DNA of 64,000 nt from Flavobacterium sp. CF136 (GCF_000282055.1 NZ_AKJZ01000010.1:186001-250000); one strand, 5' to 3'; shown: positions 27,101 to 35,006, numbered from the stretch's first letter. Numbers and translations: made by a program. The notes: generated from the letters alone by a model not told the origin.

Positions 27101-29827
27101 ACCGATGAAGAATGGGGACGTTACCTGATTCGGGTTTCAGATAATACCGGTGGCCATGCAACTGCATTAACGGTTAATATTGATTGGCCAATCTGGTCAG
27201 GGAAAACACGAAACAGAGATGCTTCGACTGCTAATATGCTTGTTTTTTCAACAGATAAGAAAAATTATTCCGTTGGTGAAAAAGCTCAGGTTTCTTTCCC
27301 GTCAAGTGAAGGGGGACGCGCTTTTATTTCGATAGAAAACGGTTCAAAAGTAGTGCAGACACTTTGGGCAAAAACCCAAAAGGGGGAAACAAAAGTTGAA
27401 ATTCCAATTACAGCTGCAATGGCGCCCAATGTGTATTTTAACATCACACTTTTACAGCCGCATGCATCAACCAAAAATGATTCGCCAATTCGTATGTATG
27501 GAATCGTTCCGATAGAAGTTGTAGATAAAAATACTATTTTGGCTCCAACACTTTTAATGCCGGATATTTTAAAACCAGAGCAAACATTTACAGTGAAAGT
27601 TGGAGAAAAAACCGGAAAGGAAATGACGTATACGATTGCCGTCGTAGATGAAGGTTTGTTGGATTTAACCCGTTTTAAAACGCCAAATGCCTGGGATAGT
27701 TTTTATGTCCGTGAAGCTTTAGGAGTAAAAACATGGGATATTTATGATGATGTAATTGGAGCATATGGAGGAAAAATAAATCAGATTTTCAGTATTGGCG
27801 GGGATCAGGATTTAGGCGGAGGAAAAGCTAAAAAAGCCAATCGTTTTAAACCGGTTGTACTGTATTTTGGTCCTTTTAAACTGGAAAAAGGACAAACGAA
27901 ATCCCATCAGTTAAAATTGCCAAAATATATTGGTTCTGTACGGACTATGGTCGTTGCAGGTGATGCTGCAACAAGTGCTTACGGAAGTGTAGAAAAAGCA
28001 ACACCTGTCCGCAGTCCTTTGATGGTGCTGGCTTCGTTGCCGAGAAAAATTTCTCCTTCAGAAAAAGTTACGATTCCTGTAACTGTTTTTGCAACAGAAA
28101 AGAACATCAAAAATGTTAGTATTCAAATTAAAACCAATAACGGATTAAAAGTAATAGGCAGCACAACTCAAAGATTGACTTTTGCTCAGCCTGATGAAAA
28201 AATGGCGTATTTTAATCTGGTAGTTGGTTCAGCTACCGGAATTGGTAAAGTACAGATTATCGCAACATCGGGTAATCAAAAATCGGTTTATGATGTTGAG
28301 ATTGATATGACTAATCCAAATCCGGTTACGAATACTTTTACAGATATTATTTTAACGCCAAATAGCACCAAAACCATTTCATGGAAAACGTTTGGGGTTT
28401 CAGGAAGTAATAAGGCAGGATTAGAGGTTTCGTCAATACCAACAATTAATTTAAATGGAAGATTACAATACCTTATTCAATACCCTCATGGGTGTGTAGA
28501 ACAAACGACTTCTTCTGTTTTTCCTCAGTTGTTTTTGAATGATGTGGCAGATTTAGATGCAGCCCGTAAACAGCTTATTCAAAAAAATATCACAGCAGGA
28601 ATTACCAGACTGGGAAGTTTTCAATTATCAAATGGCGGATTTTCGTATTGGCAGGGAAATACGATCGCTGATGACTGGGGCAGTTCATATGCAGGGCACT
28701 TTTTGATTGAAGCTGAGAAAAAGGGGTATGTTTTACCAATCAATTTCAAATCAAAATGGATTTCATATCAACAAAAAGAATCAAAACAGTGGCGTTTTGA
28801 ACCAAGATATGGAAATGATTTAGCGCAATCCTATCGATTATACACGTTAGCTTTAGCAGGAAACGCCGATTTGTCTTCAATGAATAGATTGAGGGAAACA
28901 AAAGGTATTTCGAACGAAAGCATGTTACGTTTAGCTGCCGCTTATGTTTTGGCCGGACAAAAATCTGCGGGTTTAAATTTGTTATTGCATAGTAAAATTG
29001 AAAACGAATCGAGTGATTATAATTATTACTATTATGGTTCAAGTGAAAGAAACAGAGCAATGGCTTTAGAAACCATGTTGTTATTAGGACAGAAACAAAA
29101 AGCATTTGTGATGGCTTCAAAATTAGCCAAAGAAATGTCAAATAATCAATGGATGAGTACGCAGACAACTGCTTACTGTTTGTATGCAATGTCCAAATTT
29201 GCAACAAATAATGGCCCGAAAGGAATAGATATTAGTTTTTCTAAAGACGGAAAAAGTCAGGCTATCAATACTCAGAAGACCATTGCTGACAGAAGTTTAT
29301 CGGTTAAAACCGGAGCCAATAGCATCACTTTGAAGAATAATAAAAAGAATACGATTTATGTCCGTATACTTAATACCGGAATACTTCCGATAGGTCAGGA
29401 AAAAACCATTCAGAGTAATGTATCGGCAGCAATTGTTTTCAAAAACAGAAAAGGTGGTATTCTTAACGTCACAAAAATTAATCAGGGAACAGAATTTATC
29501 GCTGAGGTTACGATTAAAAATCAGAAAAATGAGCATGTAGAAAATGTAGCCTTGTCTCAGATTTTACCTTCCGGATTCGAAATTGTGAATACCCGTTTTA
29601 CTGATTATGGTGATGCAACGAACAATATTGCCGATTACATTGACATTCGTGATGACAGAACTAATTTTTATTTCGGAATGAAAGCCGGAGAAACAAAAGT
29701 CTTCAGAATTCTGCTGAATGCTTCTTATTTAGGGAATTATTATTTGCCGGGATTGCAATGTGAAGCAATGTACGATAATACATTCCTGGCCAGAACAAAA
29801 GGATTTTGGGTTGAGGTTGTGAAGTAA
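24155..29827 (+). CDS. Bacterial alpha-2-macroglobulin lipoprotein
   Basis: A periplasmic or membrane-anchored protease trap thought to protect the envelope, working with PBP1C. The 1890 residues start at GTG with a lipoprotein signal (MKAKGLVLVFCMFFIFQACNK, lipid Cys19). A series of macroglobulin domains follows, including the MG2/MG3-type GFLYGERGVWRPGDNLYLSF (about 660-680). The thioester motif GCVEQ has Cys1447 and Gln1450 in YPHGCVEQTTS, followed by the alpha/alpha toroid thioester domain and C-terminal receptor-like domain. It is longer than E. coli YfhM (1653), partly through an acidic, Tyr-rich insertion at about 505-545. pbpC follows, the classical partner. Confidence 0.93.
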   Translation: MKAKGLVLVFCMFFIFQACNKKSSADFNSDFSLFKEYIVSFTGGIISSESDIRVVLAFDKKEWKVNQILDSDLFDISPSVDGKVVALSSNTIAFIPEEKLKAGTEYQVTLNLDKLITLPKEKEKELSKFNFTAKTIKQDFIINTADIQSYNKEYQYLNCVLKTADNIDVETAKKLILANQKGNNLKIKFEKTSGSAKEFNFKIDSIQRFSEPSSVEIAYDGDDFDIDQKGKIIYPVTSINEFKIIQVEVSKEDNQSISVNFSEPLEKGQDFKGLVSLQNANNLKFSTQGNVLKVYFSNEKQTSKPVITEVESVVSTVDTVGVAIDTSAVEVDSAAVVDVAAPVQEAEPVAEQILSGELLLEIFQGIESQYGQKLGHNFAQKISFDEIKPSIRFIKNGTILPSSNNLKLNFEAVNLSSVDVKVYKIYKNNILQFLQYNELNGTQNLKKVGQPVAKTTLNLKENTLLNLGKWNTFALDLSKIINPEPGAIYRVEMSYKKAYSLYKCEKSEEEESEEEEEINENDVNYSENSYDDYYYDNYEWRESQDPCSGSYFYNARIATNILATDLGVIAKRGGNKSYIFAVNNIVTTEPVSNARVDLYTFQQQKITTGTTSSEGIASFQLDKFAYFAIVTLGTQSTYVKLDDGTSLSVSNFDVAGETLQKGLKGFLYGERGVWRPGDNLYLSFILNDAANKLPNAHPIKFRLTDPNGKITYQTIQKINELNHYAFTVPTSADAPTGNWEAMVSVGGAKFYKSIKIETIKPNRLKIKNSFNKAILSSSYPNICNLEVTWLHGAIAKNLNVEMQAKFSQQTTTFKGYEKFTFDDAVRQFSTEEINVYSGKLDANGKASVNIKPELQGQAPGMLRASFMTKVFEEGGDFSADVISATYSPYKTYVGIKSPEPNKYGMLETRTMNRFDIVTVDENGRPKAVKDLEVKVYKIEWRWWWDAASDNLSNYNSSNATTSYKTYRINTDASGRGNLQFSLTDEEWGRYLIRVSDNTGGHATALTVNIDWPIWSGKTRNRDASTANMLVFSTDKKNYSVGEKAQVSFPSSEGGRAFISIENGSKVVQTLWAKTQKGETKVEIPITAAMAPNVYFNITLLQPHASTKNDSPIRMYGIVPIEVVDKNTILAPTLLMPDILKPEQTFTVKVGEKTGKEMTYTIAVVDEGLLDLTRFKTPNAWDSFYVREALGVKTWDIYDDVIGAYGGKINQIFSIGGDQDLGGGKAKKANRFKPVVLYFGPFKLEKGQTKSHQLKLPKYIGSVRTMVVAGDAATSAYGSVEKATPVRSPLMVLASLPRKISPSEKVTIPVTVFATEKNIKNVSIQIKTNNGLKVIGSTTQRLTFAQPDEKMAYFNLVVGSATGIGKVQIIATSGNQKSVYDVEIDMTNPNPVTNTFTDIILTPNSTKTISWKTFGVSGSNKAGLEVSSIPTINLNGRLQYLIQYPHGCVEQTTSSVFPQLFLNDVADLDAARKQLIQKNITAGITRLGSFQLSNGGFSYWQGNTIADDWGSSYAGHFLIEAEKKGYVLPINFKSKWISYQQKESKQWRFEPRYGNDLAQSYRLYTLALAGNADLSSMNRLRETKGISNESMLRLAAAYVLAGQKSAGLNLLLHSKIENESSDYNYYYYGSSERNRAMALETMLLLGQKQKAFVMASKLAKEMSNNQWMSTQTTAYCLYAMSKFATNNGPKGIDISFSKDGKSQAINTQKTIADRSLSVKTGANSITLKNNKKNTIYVRILNTGILPIGQEKTIQSNVSAAIVFKNRKGGILNVTKINQGTEFIAEVTIKNQKNEHVENVALSQILPSGFEIVNTRFTDYGDATNNIADYIDIRDDRTNFYFGMKAGETKVFRILLNASYLGNYYLPGLQCEAMYDNTFLARTKGFWVEVVK

Positions 29828-29845
29828 ACTCTGAAGAAGAAGTAT

Positions 29846-29872
29846 CCTAACAGGTTTCCAAAACCTGTTAGG
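29846..29872 (+). repeat. CCTAACAGGTTT hairpin, copy 1
   Basis: CCTAACAGGTTT-CCA-AAACCTGTTAGG: 12-bp perfect arms, 19 bases after the macroglobulin stop. Flanks TAT on the left and TAT on the right give orientation relative to copy 2. Confidence 0.9.
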
Positions 29873-29924
29873 TATGTTTTTGAGACAAAATAAATATTCG
29901 TTTTAGTTAGAATTAAAGGGAATA

Positions 29925-29951
29925 CCTAACAGGTTTCTAAAACCTGTTAGG
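29925..29951 (-). repeat. CCTAACAGGTTT hairpin, copy 2, opposite orientation
   Basis: Same 12-bp arms around CTA. Its flanks (ATA on both sides) are the reverse complement of those of copy 1, so the two hairpins are inverted relative to each other and could also pair as one larger structure over 29843-29954. It ends 22 bases before pbpC. Confidence 0.9.
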
Positions 29952-29973
29952 ATAAAAAAATATAAAAATTACT

Positions 29974-32349
29974 TTGAAAAATAAGCTGAAAGCGTTTATA
30001 CAGCGCATTTTTAATTGGATTAAAAAGAATAAAATAAAATCAGCAGTTGCATTTTTGCTTTTGCTGATTTATTATTTTTCATTGCCCGGAACTTTGTTTC
30101 AGGAACCTTATTCAACAGTTATTGAAAGTAAAGAAGGAGAATTGTTGGGTGCAAAAATTGCGAGTGACGGACAATGGCGTTTTCCTGCTCAGGATAGTGT
30201 ACCGGATAAATTTAAAAAATGCATTGTTTATTTTGAAGATGAATACTTTTACAAACATCCCGGTTTTAATCCGGTTGCAATGGTAAATGCAATCAAACAA
30301 AACAGGAAAGCGGGAAAAGTTGTTAGGGGTGGAAGTACATTGACTCAACAGGTCATCAGATTGTCCCGAAAAGGAAAAGGAAGAACTTATTTTGAGAAAA
30401 TAATTGAAGTTATTTTAGCAACACGATTGGAACTGGGTTATTCTAAAGATGAAATTCTGGAATTGTATGCTGCTCATGCTCCATTTGGAGGAAATGTTGT
30501 TGGCTTGGAAATGGCTTCGTGGCGCTATTTTGGAGTACAATCGAATCAATTGTCGTGGGCAGAAAACGCAACACTAGCTGTTTTACCAAACGCACCAAGT
30601 TTGATTTATCCAGGTAAAAATCAGATTAAATTACTGAATAAGCGGAATCGTCTTTTGTTAAAATTGTATGAAGAAAGAATTATTGATCAGCAGACTTATG
30701 AGCTTTCAATCGACGAACCTCTGCCTCAAAAACCATATGATTTACCGCAGATCGCACCTCATTTACTAGAACGGGCTGCGAAAGAGAAAGAAGGTACGCG
30801 TGTAAAAACGACAATTGATTACGCTTTGCAAAACAGGGTAAATCAAATTGCGAAATATTACTATAACCAGTACAAACAAAATGAAGTACATAATTTGGCG
30901 ATTTTAGTAATCGATGTTTCAAATCGGAATGTAATGAGTTACGTGGGAAATTCTCCAACAGACAATGATCATCAAAAAGATGTGGATATTATTGATGCAC
31001 CCAGAAGTACAGGAAGTATTTTGAAGCCGTTATTGTACGGAGCGATGTTAGACGATGGAGAGTTATTACCCAATACTTTAGTAGCCGATGTACCGACTCA
31101 AATAGCAGGTTATACCCCGCAAAATTTCAATTTAACTTTTGACGGAGCTGTTCCTGCACACAGAGCTTTGTCAAGATCATTGAATATTCCTGCGGTTTTG
31201 ATGTTGCAGGAGTTTGGTGTAAACAAGTTTTATGAAGAATTACAGAAATTCAAATTGAGAGATATCAATAAAACTCCGGATCATTACGGACTATCCTTGA
31301 TTTTAGGAGGTGCCGAAAGTAATTTGTGGGATTTGTGCAGAACATATGCGGGTATGTCATCTACGGTGAATTATTTTAATCGAAATCAGGGAAAATATCG
31401 AACCAAAGAATTTACAGAATTAAATTATAAAAATGATTTTGAAGTTGATTTTGGAGATGAAAGTGACCAGAAAAACATATTAGGGGCCGGATCAATTTGG
31501 CTAACCTACAATGCGATGGAACAAGTGAACAGGCCGGAAGGAGATGAAGCCTGGAAATTTTACGACAGTTCGCTTAAAATAGCCTGGAAAACGGGAACTA
31601 GTTTTGGTAACAGAGATGCATGGGCAATAGGAACGAATTCAAAATATGTAGTGGGAATTTGGGTTGGAAATGCCACAGGCGAGGGAAGGCCGTCATTGAC
31701 AGGTGTAACAAGTGCTGCACCTATTTTGTTTGATGTTTTTAATTTATTGCCAAGACAAAGATGGTTTGATACACCATATAAAGATTTAGAAGAAGCAGGT
31801 GTTTGTAAATTAAGCGGTTATCTGGCTAAAGAAGGATGCCCGAAAATAAAACAATGGATTCCCTTGAAAGGAAAATCAACGGCGGTTTGTCCGTACCATA
31901 AAATGATTCATTTAGATATAACCGAAAAATATCAGGTAAACAGCAGTTGTGAAAGCGTTGATAATATGGTACTTAAAAACTGGTTTGTTTTGCCTCCGGT
32001 TATGGCCTGGTATTACAAAAGCCAGCATATTGAGTATTTACCTTTGCCAGCATTTAAAGAAGATTGTCAAGGAACACAGACAACAACAATGGATTTTATT
32101 TATCCTAAAACAAACAGTAAAATTTATTTGACTAAAAATTTCAATAGTGAAGTACAGCCCGTGATTCTGAAGGTCGCTTATTCTGAAAGAGATAAAGAAC
32201 TATTTTGGTATGTTGATAATGTTTATAAGGCGACTACAAAAACGTTTCATGAATTGCCAATCATGCCTGCTTCAGGATTTCATTATATCACGGTTGTGGA
32301 TGCATTTGGCAATGAAATTAGAAGAAAAATAGAGATTGTGAAGGAGTAA
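29974..32349 (+). CDS. pbpC: Penicillin-binding protein 1C
   Basis: Bifunctional peptidoglycan synthase-like protein, 791 residues. It has an N-terminal membrane anchor (about 22-40) and a GT51 transglycosylase domain (about 55-230) with YFEDEYFYKHPGFNP (catalytic Glu) and GGSTLTQQVIRL. The transpeptidase domain has SILK (Ser348, Lys351), SLN in SRSLNIPAV and the KTGTS box (about 540), and a BiPBP C-terminal domain follows (about 690-791). It pairs with the alpha-2-macroglobulin just upstream, a conserved couple in many Gram-negatives in which the protease trap is thought to guard cell-wall damage. The start is TTG 29974 (MKNKLKAFIQ); two hairpins fill the gap to the upstream gene. Confidence 0.94.
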   Translation: MKNKLKAFIQRIFNWIKKNKIKSAVAFLLLLIYYFSLPGTLFQEPYSTVIESKEGELLGAKIASDGQWRFPAQDSVPDKFKKCIVYFEDEYFYKHPGFNPVAMVNAIKQNRKAGKVVRGGSTLTQQVIRLSRKGKGRTYFEKIIEVILATRLELGYSKDEILELYAAHAPFGGNVVGLEMASWRYFGVQSNQLSWAENATLAVLPNAPSLIYPGKNQIKLLNKRNRLLLKLYEERIIDQQTYELSIDEPLPQKPYDLPQIAPHLLERAAKEKEGTRVKTTIDYALQNRVNQIAKYYYNQYKQNEVHNLAILVIDVSNRNVMSYVGNSPTDNDHQKDVDIIDAPRSTGSILKPLLYGAMLDDGELLPNTLVADVPTQIAGYTPQNFNLTFDGAVPAHRALSRSLNIPAVLMLQEFGVNKFYEELQKFKLRDINKTPDHYGLSLILGGAESNLWDLCRTYAGMSSTVNYFNRNQGKYRTKEFTELNYKNDFEVDFGDESDQKNILGAGSIWLTYNAMEQVNRPEGDEAWKFYDSSLKIAWKTGTSFGNRDAWAIGTNSKYVVGIWVGNATGEGRPSLTGVTSAAPILFDVFNLLPRQRWFDTPYKDLEEAGVCKLSGYLAKEGCPKIKQWIPLKGKSTAVCPYHKMIHLDITEKYQVNSSCESVDNMVLKNWFVLPPVMAWYYKSQHIEYLPLPAFKEDCQGTQTTTMDFIYPKTNSKIYLTKNFNSEVQPVILKVAYSERDKELFWYVDNVYKATTKTFHELPIMPASGFHYITVVDAFGNEIRRKIEIVKE

Positions 32350-32357
32350 ACTACTGT

Positions 32358-32421
32358 GTCAGGCTGAGCGGAGTCGAAGCCCTTTTGTATTACTCAAGCC
32401 TTCGACTCCGCTCAGGGTGAC
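32358..32421. repeat. CTGAGCGGAGTCGAAG inverted repeat
   Basis: Arms 32358-32379 and 32400-32421 pair over 22 bases with two mismatches around a 20-base loop, nine bases after the pbpC stop. Related hairpins are at 40613-40666 (with GCGAAGTC) and 14739-14801. All three lie between convergent genes. Confidence 0.85.
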
Positions 32422-32470
32422 ATCAGAGTTATAAAATAAGAATCATTTAAAATTTCTTGTGAAAATGAGT

Positions 32471-32552
32471 GCCTAGCCCAGATAGGAGCGGTATCCTTTT
32501 TCTGGCTCCTTTAGCAAGGAAAAGATACAAGTGGATAGCTGGAAATTGCTCC
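32471..32552 (+). repeat. CCTAGCCC/GGATAGC dispersed repeat, forward copy
   Basis: Shares the ordered blocks CCTAGCCC, GGAGCGGTATCCTTTT, AAAAGATA, GTGGATAGCTGGAAATTGCT with the reversed copy at 4068-4148, while the centre between the CTTTT and AAAAG arms differs completely. The 313-base gap 32350-32662 holds this repeat, the GGAGTCGAAG hairpin and the rng terminator, and no gene. Confidence 0.75.
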
Positions 32553-32627
32553 TAATAGAACAAATTCCAATTCTAAATTCCAAATTCCAAACTTTGAAGA
32601 CGAGATTTACCTCACAATAACGTATAA

Positions 32628-32659
32628 AAAAACCGCCAATCTTTCGAGAGGCGGTTTTT
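32628..32659 (-). terminator. rng terminator, probably bidirectional
   Basis: AAAAACCGCC pairs with GGCGGTTTTT around a 12-base loop, ending four bases before the rng stop codon on the minus strand. T tracts on both strands allow it to act for pbpC as well. Confidence 0.88.
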
Positions 32660-32662
32660 GTT

Positions 32663-34207
32663 TTATTCTGAAATAACATTTCCTTTTTTATCGTAGAAAT
32701 GATATTCTAAGTACGTGTAAGCGTCACGAGGTATGATTTTCACCCATTTTTTGTGTTCAAAAAACCATTTTGAACGCAATGATGGAAAACCTTTACTGAG
32801 GTATGCAGCCACAAACGGATGTGTATTAAGCACAACTTTATTGTGGGTTTTTAAAAGTCTTTCTAAATCCAGAGCGATTTTATCAATGATTTGAATAGGC
32901 GCTTCAATTTCGCCATTTTCATTGTTTGGATCTTCTTCTCTGGTCTTAATGTTAACTTCTGGTCTTACCCTTTGTCTTGTAATTTGGACTAGCCCAAATT
33001 TACTTGGAGGCAAGATTTTGTGTTTGGCTTTATCGTCACTCATTTCTTCTCTCAAGAAGTCGAATAGGACTTTGCGATTTTCAGGATTAGACATATCGAT
33101 AAAATCGACTACTATGATTCCGCCCATATCACGCAAACGAAGTTGTCTGGCAATTTCAGCGGCGGCAATCATATTAACTTCCATGGCCGTATCTTCCTGA
33201 TTGGTTGCTTTATTCGAACGATTTCCGCTGTTTACGTCTATAACGTGCAAAGCTTCAGTGTGTTCTATAATAAGATAAGCGCCTTTACTCATGGAAACCG
33301 TTCTTCCAAAAGAAGTTTTGATTTGTCTCTCTATATTGTATTTCTCAAAAATCGGTGTGTCATTTGATTGATAAAACTTCACAATTGATTGTTTTGAAGG
33401 TGCAATCTCTTGCAAATAATCCTTCGTTTGATGGAACAACTCTTCATCATCTATCTGAATACCGCTGAAGGTATCATTAAATACATCTCTTAATATTGAA
33501 GAAGCTCTGTTGAGCTCTCCCAATACTTTTGATGGATGATGAGCAGTTGGTAATTTTTTACACATTGCAGTCCATCTGCCAAGCAGGTTCTGCAAATCTT
33601 TTTCTAATTCGGCTGTATTTTTGCCTTCGGCTACTGTGCGAACAATAACACCAAATCCTTTTGGTTTGATAGATAATACAAGTCTTTTTAGACGATCCTT
33701 TTCCTTTTTGTCTTCTATTTTCTGTGAAATAGAAACGCGGTCAGAAAACGGAACGAGAACAATAAATCTTCCTGCCAATGATAGCTCAGCGCTAATTCTT
33801 GGACCTTTGGTAGATATAGGTTCTTTAACGACCTGTACTAAAACAGATTGATTGGCACTTAAAATATCAGTAATGATGCCATCTTTGTCAATCTCTTTTT
33901 CAAACTGAAAGGTTTTTAGGGAGAAATCTTTTAGTTTACCTGCGCTTACAAGTTTTATGAATTTCAGTTGGGAAGCTAAGTTTGGCCCTAAATCATGATA
34001 ATGTAAAAAAGCATCTTTTTCGAAGCCTACATTTACAAAAGCAGCATTAAGTCCGGCAACTGGTTTTCGTATTTTGGCAATAAAAATATCACCAACCTGA
34101 AAGTTGCTTTTCTCTTCTTCTTTGTGTAATTCAATTAGTTTTCCATCTTTTAATAAGGCAAAATCTACGAAATCTGAACTTGATCGAATGATTAATTCTT
34201 TATTCAT
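32663..34207 (-). CDS. rng: Ribonuclease E/G family endoribonuclease
   Basis: Cleaves single-stranded RNA in rRNA maturation and mRNA decay. The 514 residues hold an S1 RNA-binding region (about 37-125; VGDIFIAKIRKPVAGLNAAFVNVG in parts) and the RNase E/G catalytic domain with metal-binding Asp324 (HVIDVNSG) and Asp368 (GIIVVDFIDM). The cysteine zinc-link (CPxC) that joins protomers in E. coli RNase E/G is absent: the matching segment reads VRPEVNIKTREEDPN. The protein also lacks the long scaffold tail of RNase E, so RNase G is the better name. It follows the HU/basic-protein unit after a terminator. Confidence 0.93.
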   Translation of the reverse strand: MNKELIIRSSSDFVDFALLKDGKLIELHKEEEKSNFQVGDIFIAKIRKPVAGLNAAFVNVGFEKDAFLHYHDLGPNLASQLKFIKLVSAGKLKDFSLKTFQFEKEIDKDGIITDILSANQSVLVQVVKEPISTKGPRISAELSLAGRFIVLVPFSDRVSISQKIEDKKEKDRLKRLVLSIKPKGFGVIVRTVAEGKNTAELEKDLQNLLGRWTAMCKKLPTAHHPSKVLGELNRASSILRDVFNDTFSGIQIDDEELFHQTKDYLQEIAPSKQSIVKFYQSNDTPIFEKYNIERQIKTSFGRTVSMSKGAYLIIEHTEALHVIDVNSGNRSNKATNQEDTAMEVNMIAAAEIARQLRLRDMGGIIVVDFIDMSNPENRKVLFDFLREEMSDDKAKHKILPPSKFGLVQITRQRVRPEVNIKTREEDPNNENGEIEAPIQIIDKIALDLERLLKTHNKVVLNTHPFVAAYLSKGFPSLRSKWFFEHKKWVKIIPRDAYTYLEYHFYDKKGNVISE

Positions 34208-34430
34208 TTGTAAATTTTTATCCGAACAATGGAGTTGTTGGTTGTTGGCTGTTGGAAATCTCCCTCAACTATCAACCATCAACTTTAGTAGGGATGGATT
34301 AAACAATATTTTTAACAGGTATTGAACCCGGGGAAAATTAGCTGGCAGTTTGCAGTTTTAAGTAATCAGTTGACTGAACACTAAAAACTGATGACTGAAT
34401 ACTAATTCTCAATTTCAATGAACGTTTAAA
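34208..34430. other. Intergenic region with short degenerate repeats
   Basis: Bases 34230-34281 form an imperfect inverted repeat of GTTG units (GTTGTTGGTTGTTGG with CAACTATCAACCATCAAC). Bases 34365-34403 hold two direct copies of GACTGAAyACTAA, partly inverted. The rng promoter should lie here, but I find no clear TAnnTTTG. Confidence 0.5.
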
Positions 34431-34462
34431 AAGAAAAAAGTAGTTTAAAACTACTTTTTCTT
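34431..34462 (-). terminator. Terminator of the HU/basic-protein unit
   Basis: AAAAAGTAGTTT and AAACTACTTTTT form a stem with flanking AAG/CTT. The TAG stop codon of the 30-residue gene (34451-34453) is inside the stem. Confidence 0.88.
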
Positions 34463-34543
34463 TTTGTGACGGTTAGCTCTCGCTCTTTTTTTTCTTTTGT
34501 GAGTAGCTACCTTATGTCTCTTTCTTTTTTTACCACTTGGCAT
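34451..34543 (-). CDS. 30-residue extremely basic protein, probable ribosome-associated
   Basis: A 30-codon ORF, ATG to TAG, starting MPSGKKRKRHKVATHKRKKR and ending RANRHKKKK: 17 of 30 residues are Lys or Arg and 3 are His. It resembles small ribosomal proteins such as bL34, bL36 and bThx in composition only; I recognise similar unnamed ORFs in Bacteroidota and think it may be a ribosomal subunit protein, but cannot assign a name. It begins 31 bases after the HU stop on the same strand and has its own terminator, which supports expression. Extreme AAA/AGA richness with an intact frame and a clean start argues against chance. Confidence 0.75.
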   Translation of the reverse strand: MPSGKKRKRHKVATHKRKKRARANRHKKKK

Positions 34544-34574
34544 ATCGTATCGATTTTATGATTAATTAATAGTA

Positions 34575-34865
34575 TTATTTTGCTTCGTTATTTGTTTTTA
34601 CCCCCTCTACAAAAACTTTTGCAGGTTTAAAAGCAGGAATGTTGTGTGCAGGAATTTTGATTGTGGTATTTTTAGAAATGTTTCTTCCTGTTTTTTCAGC
34701 TCTTGTTTTTACTATGAAACTTCCAAAACCTCTTAGATAAACATTATCTCCGGTTTCTAAAGAAGTTTTCACTTCTTCCATAAAAGTTTCTACTGTTGCT
34801 TGAACATCTCCTTTTTCAAGACCTAGTTTCTCTGAAATTTTCGCTACGATATCTGCTTTCGTCAT
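34575..34865 (-). CDS. hup: HU-family DNA-binding protein
   Basis: A 96-residue histone-like protein that bends and compacts DNA as a dimer. It has the full HU/IHF fold: two N-terminal helices (MTKADIVAKISEKLGLEKG), the GFGSFIVKTRAEKTGRN start of the beta arm (about 47-63) and IPAHNIPAFKPAKVF, where the Pro at the arm tip intercalates DNA. Slightly longer than E. coli HU (90) through a C-terminal tail. It has a strong promoter 51 bases upstream and is followed by a tiny basic protein gene, probably co-transcribed. Confidence 0.95.
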   Translation of the reverse strand: MTKADIVAKISEKLGLEKGDVQATVETFMEEVKTSLETGDNVYLRGFGSFIVKTRAEKTGRNISKNTTIKIPAHNIPAFKPAKVFVEGVKTNNEAK

Positions 34866-34915
34866 TTTCTTTCCTATTTTTATTTTATAAATGATGTACT
34901 ATTTTTTTGAGGTTG

Positions 34916-34947
34916 CAAATATAGGAATTAAAAAAATAATTAATCAA
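34916..34947 (-). promoter_or_regulatory. hup promoter
   Basis: On the minus strand TTG, a 21-base spacer, then TATATTTG: a complete Bacteroidota promoter. Transcription is predicted from about 34912, giving a leader of about 47 bases. Confidence 0.75.
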
Positions 34948-34980
34948 GCTAATTCGTTAAATTTTAATTACATAAACATT

Positions 34981-34988
34981 TACTTTTG
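34981..34988 (+). promoter_or_regulatory. mutY -7 promoter element
   Basis: TACTTTTG. Its last three bases form the TTG that opens the longest mutY frame at 34986, so translation must begin at ATG 35007. The predicted leader is about 15 bases. Confidence 0.6.
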
Positions 34989-35006
34989 TATTCTAAGTAT
35001 TTTACA

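Noticed and set aside
28746..29207. A 153-codon minus-strand frame inside the macroglobulin gene
   Set aside because: It is antisense to the thioester/toroid region, lacks any recognisable domain and has the skewed composition of a reverse frame.
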